Source of the DNA: an uncultured Lachnospiraceae bacterium
GTDB taxonomy: Bacteria; Bacillota; Clostridia; Lachnospirales; Lachnospiraceae
Assembly (NCBI GenBank): GCA_910584785.1
Contig: CAJUDX010000022.1
Coordinates: 1-44,544 of the forward strand
Direction of reading: 5' to 3'
DNA length: 44,544 nt
The position numbers and the translations under genes were made by a program. The notes beneath the pieces are model-generated. The model was not told the origin of the DNA. It ran no database searches and saw only the letters and a list, made by a program, of their open reading frames with translations. Of the stretch, positions 16,830-24,892 are shown in pieces. The first letter of the stretch is position 1. The number at the start of each line of letters is the position of its first letter.

Positions 16830-17840
16830 CTACCGTTTACGCGACAAAATTACACTTTGAATAATCAGGAATACACACAGCATCGCCGCCACCGTAATTC
16901 CTGTCCACCATGCCTGGTCGAGCCCGATGGAAGATACAATATTTTGAATCGTGCTTAACGACAACACGCCGACAAACGTTCCAAAGATATTTCCCACACC
17001 TCCGGTTAAAAGCGTTCCGCCGATAATGGATGAGGCAATGGCGTTCATCTCCATCCCGCTTGCATGGGAAGCCGAACCGGAACCCACATGCAAAAAGTAC
17101 ACATAACCGCCGATACCGGCTAACAGCCCGCACAGAAGATGGGATAAAAACCTAGTCTGCTTAACGTTAATGCCCAGCATCAGGGCACTCTGCCGGTTTC
17201 CGCCCACAGCGTAAAAGCTTCGCCCCAGTTTGGTATAGCGGAGGACGAAAAAGAGAATAAGGACAGTCAGCAGGGCAACCACCACGCCGATTTCCACATA
17301 GGCATTGACATATTTACCCAGCTTATTCACCGTGCCAAGTCCCGGAACATTAATCCGTGTTCCCTTTAAGGCAGCAAAGGCTTCATTGGCCACGTTAAAA
17401 GGGGCCGTATGAACGATAGTCGTCATCCCGCGGGCAAAGAACATTCCCGCCAGCGATACGATAAAGGGCTGGATATCCAGATAGGCAACCAGATAACCCT
17501 GAACCGCGCCAAACAGCAGACCGATTCCCAAAGCAAGCAGCAGGGAGGTAAATACATTTCCGCCCTGGTAGTCCAGATAAACCGCACAGCTCATGCTGAC
17601 CAGGGCCACCACACCGCCCACGGAAATATCAATTCCGCCGGTAATCATAACAATACTCATCCCGCAGGATGTGATAATCAACGCCGCATTGGCATTTAAA
17701 ATATTAAAAAAGGTCTGCGGCTTTAAAAAGCCTTTCTTTAAAAAGAGCATTGCTCCCAGATACATTACAACGAACACAACCACCGTGATCATCAGCAGGA
17801 GGTTCGTATCGGTCATTTTTATTTTTTTCCCTTTTGCCAT
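16830..17840 (-). CDS. Sugar ABC transporter permease (YjfF-like)
   Basis: Membrane permease subunit of 336 residues in the ribose/galactofuranose BPD_transp_2 family. It shows about eight or nine hydrophobic segments, starting near residue 13 (LLLMITVVVFVVMYLG). The loop ITGGIDISVGGVVALVSM is the family signature, and SIIGGTLLTGGVGNIFGTFVGV near the C-terminus is the conserved cytoplasmic coupling region. YjfF is the second permease of the E. coli galactofuranose importer. The start codon lies one base after the stop of the upstream permease gene (TGA-T-ATG), so translation is coupled. The neighbouring ara genes point to L-arabinose, probably its furanose form, as substrate. Confidence 0.9.
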   Translation of the reverse strand: MAKGKKIKMTDTNLLLMITVVVFVVMYLGAMLFLKKGFLKPQTFFNILNANAALIITSCGMSIVMITGGIDISVGGVVALVSMSCAVYLDYQGGNVFTSLLLALGIGLLFGAVQGYLVAYLDIQPFIVSLAGMFFARGMTTIVHTAPFNVANEAFAALKGTRINVPGLGTVNKLGKYVNAYVEIGVVVALLTVLILFFVLRYTKLGRSFYAVGGNRQSALMLGINVKQTRFLSHLLCGLLAGIGGYVYFLHVGSGSASHASGMEMNAIASSIIGGTLLTGGVGNIFGTFVGVLSLSTIQNIVSSIGLDQAWWTGITVAAMLCVFLIIQSVILSRKR

Positions 17841-17841
17841 A

Positions 17842-18891
17842 TCAGCTGACCCCCTTTTGCTTTTTCATCACTTTAAGCAGTTTATCCTTTACCGTCGGTG
17901 CACTAAAAACCACCAGAAGGATAACCACAATGGCCTTGTAAGCTGGAAGTGCATCCGAAGAAACATTGAATTTATACAATGTCGTTGTTAAAAACTGAAT
18001 GACATAGGCCCCGATGATAGAAGCCATAATATTAAACTTTCCGCCGCTTAACACGTTTCCGCCCAGGGCAACCGCAAGGATGGCGTCCATCTCGATATCC
18101 TTGGCGATAACGGAATAGTTGATGGTGGACAGGCGGCTGGTTTTGATCAAGCCGACCACAGCCACGCAAAGGCCCAGGATAACAAAGCTCAGCCACTTGA
18201 TAAAGGTCGGATTTAAACCATTTAAGCGTGAAGAACTTGCATTAATTCCCACAGCCTGGGTGTAAAGGCCAAGGGTGGTAAACTTTAAGGCCAGCATAGT
18301 AAGGATAATGCACACCACAGCCAGAAAAAACGGCGTGGGAATCGGGATACCCGGAATAAAGCCGCCAAAGTAGGTAAAGGTCGGCTCAGTGATAATCGGC
18401 AGTTCATTATTATTAATCCATGCGGCAATCGAACGTCCCGCGGTGTATAAAATCAGGGTCGCTACCATGGGCTGGATATTAAAGACAGCCACCAAAACAC
18501 CGTTAAAGGCGCCAAACAGCATTGCCACAACACATGCCGCCAGAAAGCCCACGATAATCGGAGCCTGAAGTGATCCGTCGCCGCCAAGGCCAACTAACAC
18601 GCGAAGGATAACGGAGCCTGCGATAGCCACCGCTGCTCCCACGCTGATATCCTGCCCGCCGGAAGCAGCAGTTACTAAGGTCATGCCAATCGCCAGGATG
18701 GCTACCTCGGAGCCGTAGTCGAGAATCGTCATCAGATAACCCGTCAGTACCGGGTCGCCTGTACTGTTGTGTCCCAGGGTAATCTTAAAAAACGAAGGGT
18801 CAAGAATTAAGTTAAACAGCGCTAACAGCACTAACGCTGCAATAGGAATAAAAATCTGCCGGGATGCAAACAGGCTGTTTTTCTTTATCAT
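17842..18891 (-). CDS. Sugar ABC transporter permease (YtfT-like)
   Basis: First permease of the importer, 349 residues, same BPD_transp_2 family. A basic head MIKKNSLFASRQ is followed by hydrophobic segments. The family loop appears as VTAASGGQDISVGAAVAIAGS, and the coupling region as ILAVALGGNVLSGGKFNIMASIIGA. It pairs with the YjfF-like subunit as a heterodimer, as in YtfT/YjfF. Its ATG shares one base with the stop codon of the ATPase gene (TAATG), with AGGAGG nine bases upstream. The tail ends KVMKKQKGVS. Confidence 0.9.
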   Translation of the reverse strand: MIKKNSLFASRQIFIPIAALVLLALFNLILDPSFFKITLGHNSTGDPVLTGYLMTILDYGSEVAILAIGMTLVTAASGGQDISVGAAVAIAGSVILRVLVGLGGDGSLQAPIIVGFLAACVVAMLFGAFNGVLVAVFNIQPMVATLILYTAGRSIAAWINNNELPIITEPTFTYFGGFIPGIPIPTPFFLAVVCIILTMLALKFTTLGLYTQAVGINASSSRLNGLNPTFIKWLSFVILGLCVAVVGLIKTSRLSTINYSVIAKDIEMDAILAVALGGNVLSGGKFNIMASIIGAYVIQFLTTTLYKFNVSSDALPAYKAIVVILLVVFSAPTVKDKLLKVMKKQKGVS

Positions 18892-20399
18892 TACATCTCA
18901 CCTCCTGCAATAGTTTCCATAACCTTGGCCTGGGTCAGATCTGCACCGGAAAGTTCGCCAACCACCTTGCGGTCACGCATCACGACCAGACGTGAACAGG
19001 TTCTAAGCATTTCATCCGTTTCCGAAGAGATAAAGGTTACGCTCATTCCCTCCGAAGCAAGTTTCAGTACAAGTTTCTGGATTTCAATTTTCGTTCCGAT
19101 ATCAATTCCGCGGGTAGGTTCATCCAGGATAAGATATTCCGGGTGGGTTAGGAGCCACCGCCCCAGGATAACCTTCTGCTGGTTTCCGCCGGAGAGCGAT
19201 TTAATCGGCGTATCCGCGGAAGCGGTTTTTACCTCTAGAAGTTTGATGTACTCGTCGGCAAACGCATTGGCTTCCGCCCTGGAAAATGGCTTAAAGAAGC
19301 CCCGAAGCACCTGGGCCGCCAGAATAATATTGTCACGCACCGAGAGATCGCCCACGATACCGTCAATCTTGCGATCCTCCGGCAGATAGGCAATGCCGTT
19401 TTTCATCGCGTCCAACGGCTTGGTCAGCTTAACTTCCCTGCCCTTCATCTTCACCTTGCCGCCGATAACCTTATCGGCACAGAAGATAGCACGTACACAC
19501 TCGCTCCGCCCCGAACCCAAAAGCCCAGTAAACCCATTGACCTCTCCTTTTTTAATATGAAAATCAAAGGGCTTGATTCCTGCATCGCTCTGTAAGCCCT
19601 CTGCTTCAAAGACAACTTCTTCATCGCCGTGATAAATCTGGTTTTCGTCCTTGATCTCTTCCATGTCGTCAAGTTCCTTGCCCAGCATCTTTGCCACTAA
19701 CTTGACCCTGGGAAGTTCTTCAATCACATACTCACCCACCAGCTGCCCGTCCCGAAGAACGGTAATCTTATCGCACACCTCGTAAACCTGATCCAAAAAG
19801 TGGGTAACAAAAATAATCCCCACACCCCGGCTGCGCAGATCGCGCATCAGGCCAAAGAGTTTCTCCACCTCAGACTCATCCAGGGAAGAAGTCGGCTCAT
19901 CCAAAATCAGCACCTTGCAGTCCATATCCACGGCACGGGCAATCGCTACCATCTGCTGGATGGCGATGGAACAATCCGAGAGCTGCTGCGCTGCCTTTGC
20001 TGGTATCCCCAGGTTTTCCAGAATCTTATCTGCCTCCGCATTCATCTTTTTCCAGTTCGTCAGCACATCCTTTCCCCGACCGATATACATATTTTCTGCC
20101 ACGGTCAGGTTCGGGCATAGGGTAATTTCCTGATATACCGTGCTGATGCCTAAGTTCTGAGCATCCTGCGGGGATTTAATTACAGCGGCTTTCTCCAGAC
20201 CATCTAAAAAGATTTCTCCTCCATCCTTTTCATAAACACCGGTCAGCACCTTAATCAGTGTAGACTTTCCGGCTCCGTTCTCCCCCATCAGTGCGTGAAT
20301 CTCCCCTTTGCACAGAGTAAAATCCACCCCCTGCAGTGCCTTGACTCCCGGAAAGGTTTTTACAATACCCTTCATCTCTAATACAGCATTCTTTTTCAC
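18891..20399 (-). CDS. Sugar ABC transporter ATP-binding protein, two NBDs (YtfR-like)
   Basis: Double ATPase of about 502 residues that powers the importer. NBD1 has Walker A GENGAGKST, a degenerate C-loop LSDCSIAIQQMVAIARA and Walker B VLILDEPTSSLD. NBD2 has a degenerate Walker A GLLGSGRSE, an intact signature LSGGNQQKVILGRW and Walker B YLILDEPTRGIDIG. Such complementary degeneracy is usual for monosaccharide (CUT2) transporters: each composite site joins elements of both halves. I place the start at a GTG (20399), giving MKKNAVLEMKGIVKTFPGV, because AGAGGTG lies nine bases upstream. A GTG at 20411 would overlap the Shine-Dalgarno sequence. It is separated from the binding-protein gene by about 190 bp that hold an inverted repeat. 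Confidence 0.94.
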   Translation of the reverse strand: MKKNAVLEMKGIVKTFPGVKALQGVDFTLCKGEIHALMGENGAGKSTLIKVLTGVYEKDGGEIFLDGLEKAAVIKSPQDAQNLGISTVYQEITLCPNLTVAENMYIGRGKDVLTNWKKMNAEADKILENLGIPAKAAQQLSDCSIAIQQMVAIARAVDMDCKVLILDEPTSSLDESEVEKLFGLMRDLRSRGVGIIFVTHFLDQVYEVCDKITVLRDGQLVGEYVIEELPRVKLVAKMLGKELDDMEEIKDENQIYHGDEEVVFEAEGLQSDAGIKPFDFHIKKGEVNGFTGLLGSGRSECVRAIFCADKVIGGKVKMKGREVKLTKPLDAMKNGIAYLPEDRKIDGIVGDLSVRDNIILAAQVLRGFFKPFSRAEANAFADEYIKLLEVKTASADTPIKSLSGGNQQKVILGRWLLTHPEYLILDEPTRGIDIGTKIEIQKLVLKLASEGMSVTFISSETDEMLRTCSRLVVMRDRKVVGELSGADLTQAKVMETIAGGEM

Positions 20400-20479
20400 C
20401 CGAAATGTCACCTCTTTCCATTTTCTCTTTTCAATCTTTTTTTATGACTTAACGCTTCATGGCTTGATCTTTCCAGGAA

Positions 20480-20526
20480 ACAGGCGCAGACGTAGACATC
20501 CTTTGCTTATGCCACGCTGCGCCTGT
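20480..20526 (-). promoter_or_regulatory. Inverted repeat between binding-protein and ATPase genes
   Basis: ACAGGCGCAG (20480-20489) and CTGCGCCTGT (20517-20526) are perfect ten-base arms around a 27-nt loop. There is no T-tract, so it is not a standard terminator. In this position a stable stem can protect the 3' end of the binding-protein mRNA or partly block transcription, giving more binding protein than membrane subunits. That role is inferred. Confidence 0.6.
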
Positions 20527-20591
20527 GTTCATGCTATGTCAGCCAATAAAACATTCTTACTTATGTGCGTTCACGGTAACGTTTCAGCTGC

Positions 20592-21683
20592 TTAGATACC
20601 ATAAGTATTTACATCATCTTCGGTGATTTCTTCTGCGTCAAAGCCCTTCTCATCCATGATAATGGTCTTTTCGGTGAGTTCTTCTCCGCTCATTACCTGC
20701 TTAATTACCTTGTCAATATAGGTAGCCTGGAACGGGTTGCACTGTCCGTCGTAATTCCAGTTTCCGGCAAGCAGTTCCTGTAACGCCCACTTATTGCAGT
20801 CAAAGCCCATAACAATAACGTCCTTGCCTACGCCGTGGGAGATATTGGCTTTATCCAAAGCAGCTACTGCACCTTTAGCCATATCGTCGTTTTCTGCATA
20901 GATAACGTTAAATTCTGTACCGGAGTCGATAACCGACTGTACAATCTGCTGTGCCTTTTCCGAGTTCCACTCTGCGGTCTGCTGAGTTACCAGGGTCCAG
21001 GAATCTTCAGCGGCTACCTTTGCATCCAGTGCACCGGTACGTCCCTGCTGTGCAGCGGAACCCATCACGCCCTGGATATGAATAATGTTATAGCTGTCAA
21101 GGCCCTGTCCGGCAAGCCAGTTAACTGCAGTTTCGCCTTCCTTATCCATATCGGATACGATGGATGCCAGGTAGAGATCCTCGCTTGCATCGATGGTACG
21201 GTCAAACAGGATAACACCGATTCCGGCGTCATTGGCATCCTGCAGTACGCTGTCCCAGCCGGAGGTATCTGCTGCGGATAAAAGAAGGAAGTCCACTTCA
21301 TCCTGGATAAACTTCTGCGCCGCGGTAATCTGTTCATCATTCTTTAAGCTGTAGGCAAAGGATGCATCATAGCCGTTTTCTTTGGTAAACATCTTCTTTA
21401 AATCGGCGTCATTAGCTGTACGGTAGCCAGACTCATTCGGATCATTATTGATAATACCAACCTTAATCAGTTCGCCGTCACTCACAGGTGCTGCCGCTTC
21501 CTCAGCTTCAGATTCTGCCGGAACCTCTTCCTGTGCTGCCGTAGTCGTCTCAGCCTGCGCTGCTGTCGTTGCCTGCGTCTGCGCTGCTGTCGTTTCTGAC
21601 GTTGAGGAACCGCCGCCGCATCCGGTAAGGCTTGCAGCTGCCATCGCTGCGGTCAACATTAAAGCAATTGTTCTTTTTTTCAT
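20592..21683 (-). CDS. Sugar-binding lipoprotein of the arabinose-linked ABC importer (YtfQ-like)
   Basis: About 363 residues. The signal peptide MKKRTIALMLTAAM ends in lipobox LTGC, so the protein is anchored outside the membrane. A Ser/Thr/Ala/Gln/Glu-rich linker of about 45 residues precedes a periplasmic-binding-protein type I domain beginning IKVGIINNDPNESGYRTA. Other family segments are FLLLSAADTSGWDSVLQDA, VILFDRTID, IIHIQGVMGSAAQQGRT, IYAENDDMAKGA and the CNP motif in YDGQCNPFQATY. The family includes E. coli YtfQ (galactofuranose) and the Shewanella AraUVWZ/GafABCD arabinofuranose importer. The start at 21683 has GGAGGT seven bases upstream. It is the first gene of the ara operon. 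The sensor lipoprotein encoded at 24893-25969 is a clear paralogue. Confidence 0.92.
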   Translation of the reverse strand: MKKRTIALMLTAAMAAASLTGCGGGSSTSETTAAQTQATTAAQAETTTAAQEEVPAESEAEEAAAPVSDGELIKVGIINNDPNESGYRTANDADLKKMFTKENGYDASFAYSLKNDEQITAAQKFIQDEVDFLLLSAADTSGWDSVLQDANDAGIGVILFDRTIDASEDLYLASIVSDMDKEGETAVNWLAGQGLDSYNIIHIQGVMGSAAQQGRTGALDAKVAAEDSWTLVTQQTAEWNSEKAQQIVQSVIDSGTEFNVIYAENDDMAKGAVAALDKANISHGVGKDVIVMGFDCNKWALQELLAGNWNYDGQCNPFQATYIDKVIKQVMSGEELTEKTIIMDEKGFDAEEITEDDVNTYGI

Positions 21684-21709
21684 GTTCTTTACCTCCACAT
21701 TTTGTTCTA

Positions 21710-21730
21710 GTACAGGTTTTCCTCCTGTAC
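21710..21730. repeat. Inverted repeat GTACAGG-7-CCTGTAC at the presumed ara operon start site
   Basis: Perfect seven-base arms (21710-21716 and 21724-21730) lie around a seven-base centre. The repeat covers the expected transcription start of the binding-protein gene and ends about 27 bp before its ATG. It could act as an operator on DNA or as a leader hairpin close to the ribosome binding site. Confidence 0.6.
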
Positions 21731-21734
21731 CTAA

Positions 21735-21764
21735 AGTTTAACAGAAATGAAGCAATACGATCAA
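21735..21764 (-). promoter_or_regulatory. Candidate promoter of the ara transporter-catabolic operon
   Basis: On the minus strand TTGATC (21759-21764), 18 bp, TAAACT (21735-21740). Each hexamer matches four of six consensus positions. It is weaker than the divergent araR promoter, which would suit an activated or repressed operon. No better candidate was seen in the gap. Confidence 0.4.
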
Positions 21765-21800
21765 TTTAATGACGATGTGCTCAGGATAATTCAGCAGTTA

Positions 21801-21829
21801 TTTACAATACAACTTTTTGGTAGTATAAT
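21801..21829 (+). promoter_or_regulatory. araR promoter
   Basis: TTTACA (21801-21806), 17-bp spacer, TATAAT (21824-21829) on the plus strand. The spacer contains one copy of ATACAACTTTTT, and a second copy lies just past the start site, as expected for autoregulation. Confidence 0.75.
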
Positions 21830-21850
21830 CAAAAAAGAATACAACTTTTT
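21807..21850. repeat. Paired 12-bp direct repeats, candidate AraR-type operators
   Basis: ATACAACTTTTT occurs at 21807-21818 and 21839-21850, exactly 32 bp apart (about three helical turns), flanking the araR -10. The core TACAA resembles one half of the B. subtilis AraR site (TTGTAC/GTACAA). Binding by the local regulator is inferred. Confidence 0.55.
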
Positions 21851-22132
21851 TTAAACGTGGATTTTCTTCCAAAATGGTAGAATAATTTACGATTTCAGAT
21901 AAAGAAGTGATGGTTTTTAGATGATCTGACATTGTGCATTATGATGGTTTTTAAGGATACAGGTTATTATTTTCGGTTATTATTTAAAAAAATTATGCCA
22001 ATGGTCAGAAGAAAGAAGGATGATTTTCTCTTTTCCCCTGTTGTTTTTCGTATTTTTTACGTTTTTTCAGGGGATCGTTTTCCTGTCCTTTTCAAACAAT
22101 TGCTCAGGTTAACTATATGGCAGGAGGTTTTT

Positions 22133-23239
22133 ATGCTAAAATACCAATGGCTGGTTAAACAGCTGACAACATTAATTCGGAAAAATATCCGCGATGGCAT
22201 CACAAAACTCCCCGCCGAGCAGGAACTTTGTAAACGCTATCGTCTCAGTCGGCAAACTGTACGCATGGCGCTTAATGTTCTGGAGGAGGAAGGTTTTATT
22301 GTAAAAAAGCGGGGGAGCGGGTCATTTATCACGGGATATTTAGGACAGGCCCGCGGAAATGAAATCGGGCTTTTGGTGTATGATGATCAGGATTATATTT
22401 ATCCGGGAATTATTCATGATATCCGAAAAGTTCTTGCACAGGACGGATTTAGCTGTACGGCCTGGGCCACGCAAAATGAGGTCAGCAGGGAACGTGAGCT
22501 GTTAAAGAATCTTTTAAAACAGACGCCCCGCGGATTAATTATTGAGGGATGCAAAACTGCACTGCCCAACCCCAACCTGGATCTTTACCGGCAGCTGATC
22601 AAAAAAGATTGTGAACTCCTCTTTTTATTTAACTATTACCCGGCGCTTGCCGATTGTCTTTACCTTAAGGGGGATAATTTTTCAGGAAGTTCTTTGCTGG
22701 TCCGCCATCTGGCTTCCCAGGGACATACCGCTATCGGCGGAATTTTTAAGGCGGATGATATGCAGGGAATCGAGCGTTACCAGGGCTTTGCCGAAACACT
22801 CTGCGAACTGGGACTGCCCCTGGTGGACAGCCGGATTTGCTGGTATTCGTCACGTGAGCTGGATAAGCTTTTATCGACTAGAAATACCCGGTTTTTAATG
22901 GAAATGGTACAGGAAAATCTTTCCTCCTGCACGGCAGTCGTCTGTTATAATGATATTATTGCCTACCACCTGATTAATGTGTTGATGCAGCTGGACTACC
23001 AGCTCCCGGAATCCATGGCAGTAACAGCATTTGATAACACCTATTTCAGCAACTCGGATATTCTGACCATTACCACGCTGTCCCACCATCCACATGAGAT
23101 GGGGACAAAGGCCGCCCATATGCTGTTAAATAAAATCAAGGGGCTTCCTGTGCACGCCCAGGAAGCCCAGTGGTATTTGAACTTAAAGGAAAGCACCAGT
23201 GCCGCCCTGCCGAAGCAGCACCATTCCATCTACCCTTAA
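22133..23239 (+). CDS. araR: GntR-LacI hybrid transcriptional regulator, AraR-like
   Basis: A 368-residue regulator, close to the 362 residues of B. subtilis AraR, with the same architecture. The N-terminal GntR winged helix (residues 1-70) includes LPAEQELCKRYRLSRQTVRMAL and GFIVKKRGSGSFI. The C-terminal LacI/PBP-I effector domain (from about residue 80) includes IGLLVYDDQDYIYPGI, GIFKADDMQGIERYQGF, VVCYNDIIAYHLINVL and VTAFDNTYFSNS. The expected role is repression of the ara genes, relieved by L-arabinose. The start at 22133 is set by AGGAGG five bases upstream; the open frame extends 67 codons further but without RBS or homology. It is divergent from the ara operon. Its stop codon overlaps the stop of the convergent response regulator gene. 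Confidence 0.88.
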   Translation: MLKYQWLVKQLTTLIRKNIRDGITKLPAEQELCKRYRLSRQTVRMALNVLEEEGFIVKKRGSGSFITGYLGQARGNEIGLLVYDDQDYIYPGIIHDIRKVLAQDGFSCTAWATQNEVSRERELLKNLLKQTPRGLIIEGCKTALPNPNLDLYRQLIKKDCELLFLFNYYPALADCLYLKGDNFSGSSLLVRHLASQGHTAIGGIFKADDMQGIERYQGFAETLCELGLPLVDSRICWYSSRELDKLLSTRNTRFLMEMVQENLSSCTAVVCYNDIIAYHLINVLMQLDYQLPESMAVTAFDNTYFSNSDILTITTLSHHPHEMGTKAAHMLLNKIKGLPVHAQEAQWYLNLKESTSAALPKQHHSIYP

Positions 23240-24849
23240 CTTTTCTCCGCACGGTATTCCCGCGGATTCGATCCGGTAAGCTTGCGGAACACAAAACTAA
23301 AGTAATGGGAATCCCGGTAGCCTACCTCTTTGGCAATCTCGCCGGAAGGCCGGTCGGTCTGACGAAGCAGTTTTTTCGCCTTTTCAATCCGCCTTTCCGT
23401 GACATACTCGATAAAGGTTTTCTGCATGTTCTGGCTGAATATCGTGCTTAAATAATTAGGACTCATGCCGGTCTGCTCTGCCACTAAGCTCAGGGAAAGA
23501 GTTTCCTGGTCAAAGTGTTCATCGATATAGTCCAGGGCTTTTTTAAAAAGCTTATTCCCCTGATAAGTATTCAACTGATCGCGGATACGCATGGCAGTCT
23601 GAAGCATGGCGGTAAAGTATTCGCAGATATCTTCCTCGCTGTCATGAGCCTTTTGAACAAGCTGCTGAATTTCTTCCCTATACTCTGCCTGTTCAGCCCG
23701 AATCGCATCTAAAAAAGTAACCACTGCCACGCGGATATTGAAAAAAACATAACCGCGAAACATCATGGATTTTAATGCATTGCGGATATTGGCAAGATAG
23801 GAAGAGACAAAATCATGGATTTCATTCTCATTTCCTTTGGATAAAAAGTCACGGATAACCTCAGGGTCCATCTGCATCAGGTCCACGTTGCTCATCCCTT
23901 TTTCCTCCTGGCTGGATAAGCAGGAGGACAGGGTCTTTTCCGTAAGAATATGGGTGTTCGGCATTACAAAACGATAGGCGAAATAATGGCTGGCTGTCAG
24001 ATAACACTGCGGCAGCATACTGAGCCGCTCCACTGCCTCCCCCACCGCAATATACCATCCGATACGGATTTCTTCGGGAAGGCATACCCTGCGGATATGC
24101 TCCAGGCTATTTTCTATCAGCTTTTCCATCTGGGCTTTTTCTGCCTTGACCAGAACCCCGTAGCTGTTGACATTTAAGCGGAACAGGATAAACTGCGGAT
24201 GCCTGAGAAAATAATGAAAAATTTCATCCTGCCTGCGCATAAATACATTTTGGTCAGTTCGGGAAGGTTGTTTTTCTTTCTCATCAAGAGAAAATAGCAA
24301 GAGGTTATAGCAGGGTGCATCGATTTGCAGGGAAAGTCTGGCAGCCTCCTCGTACATTTCTTTTACAGAGAGCTTGCCATCCAGAACTTTTTCAAAAAAA
24401 CGCCGCAGGGGGAATTGTTCAAATTCCTGCATCTCGTCCTGGAATTGCATCTGGTAATCCTTCTGCTCCATATCCTGCTCAATTTTTTCCTTCATCTCCA
24501 GCAAGACATTTCTAAGGGCGGCACGGGTAATCGGTTTTAGTAAATACTGGTCAACTCCGGCTACAATCGCACGGCGGGCGTATTCAAAATCATCATAGCC
24601 GCTGATAATAATAATTTTTATCCTTGGAAATTCTTCTTTTACGATTTCACTGAGGGAAAGGCCGTCCATAAATGGCATTTTAATATCCGTAATTAAAACA
24701 TCCGGCATATGTTTGCGGATAAGGGGAAGGGCCATTTCTCCGTCGCTGGCTTCTCCGATAAAGCGGAAACCGTACTGTTCCCAGGGAATTTTATCGCGCA
24801 GTCCCTCACGTATTACACTTTCATCTTCTACCAGAAAAACTTTTAACAT
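23236..24849 (-). CDS. YesN-type response regulator with AraC-family DNA-binding domain
   Basis: About 537 residues. The receiver domain (1-120) has the acidic pair ED (residues 8-9), phosphoacceptor Asp55 in DVLITDIKMP, IISGYDDFEYA and the conserved lysine in YLLKPI. A variable middle of about 300 residues follows, and the last 100 residues form an AraC double HTH (LSLSLVAEQTGMSPNYLSTIFSQ, then PSGEIAKEVGYRDSHYFSFVFRK). It is probably phosphorylated by the YesM-type kinase of the same operon and activates sugar uptake genes, most plausibly the neighbouring ara importer. The start at 24849 is preferred over 24855 because AGAGGA then has a six-base spacing. The stop overlaps the araR stop on the other strand by three bases. 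Confidence 0.92.
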   Translation of the reverse strand: MLKVFLVEDESVIREGLRDKIPWEQYGFRFIGEASDGEMALPLIRKHMPDVLITDIKMPFMDGLSLSEIVKEEFPRIKIIIISGYDDFEYARRAIVAGVDQYLLKPITRAALRNVLLEMKEKIEQDMEQKDYQMQFQDEMQEFEQFPLRRFFEKVLDGKLSVKEMYEEAARLSLQIDAPCYNLLLFSLDEKEKQPSRTDQNVFMRRQDEIFHYFLRHPQFILFRLNVNSYGVLVKAEKAQMEKLIENSLEHIRRVCLPEEIRIGWYIAVGEAVERLSMLPQCYLTASHYFAYRFVMPNTHILTEKTLSSCLSSQEEKGMSNVDLMQMDPEVIRDFLSKGNENEIHDFVSSYLANIRNALKSMMFRGYVFFNIRVAVVTFLDAIRAEQAEYREEIQQLVQKAHDSEEDICEYFTAMLQTAMRIRDQLNTYQGNKLFKKALDYIDEHFDQETLSLSLVAEQTGMSPNYLSTIFSQNMQKTFIEYVTERRIEKAKKLLRQTDRPSGEIAKEVGYRDSHYFSFVFRKLTGSNPREYRAEKS

Positions 24850-24892
24850 TACCATTCCTCTTTCTTTCGTTTTTTCTTCCTCTGTTTTTCCT

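Larger units (their letters stand above)
21684..22132. other. Divergent regulatory region between the ara operon and araR
   Basis: A gene-free stretch of 449 bp separates the two divergent genes. It contains a strong plus-strand promoter for araR, a weaker minus-strand promoter for the ara operon, two copies of a 12-bp repeat flanking the araR -10, and an inverted repeat at the presumed ara start site. About 300 nt of AT-rich araR leader (21836-22132) follow the promoter. That leader contains an in-frame ATG at 21932, but no ribosome binding site comparable to the one at 22133. Confidence 0.7.

Noticed and set aside
20580..20600. Possible cre (CcpA) site TGAAACGTTACCG near the binding-protein stop
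   Set aside because: The central CG is displaced by one base from the consensus and the position inside the operon is unusual.
21932..22132. N-terminal extension of AraR by 67 residues
   Set aside because: There is no RBS at 21932, the extension has no homology that I can see and is odd in composition; AGGAGG at the internal ATG gives the normal AraR length.
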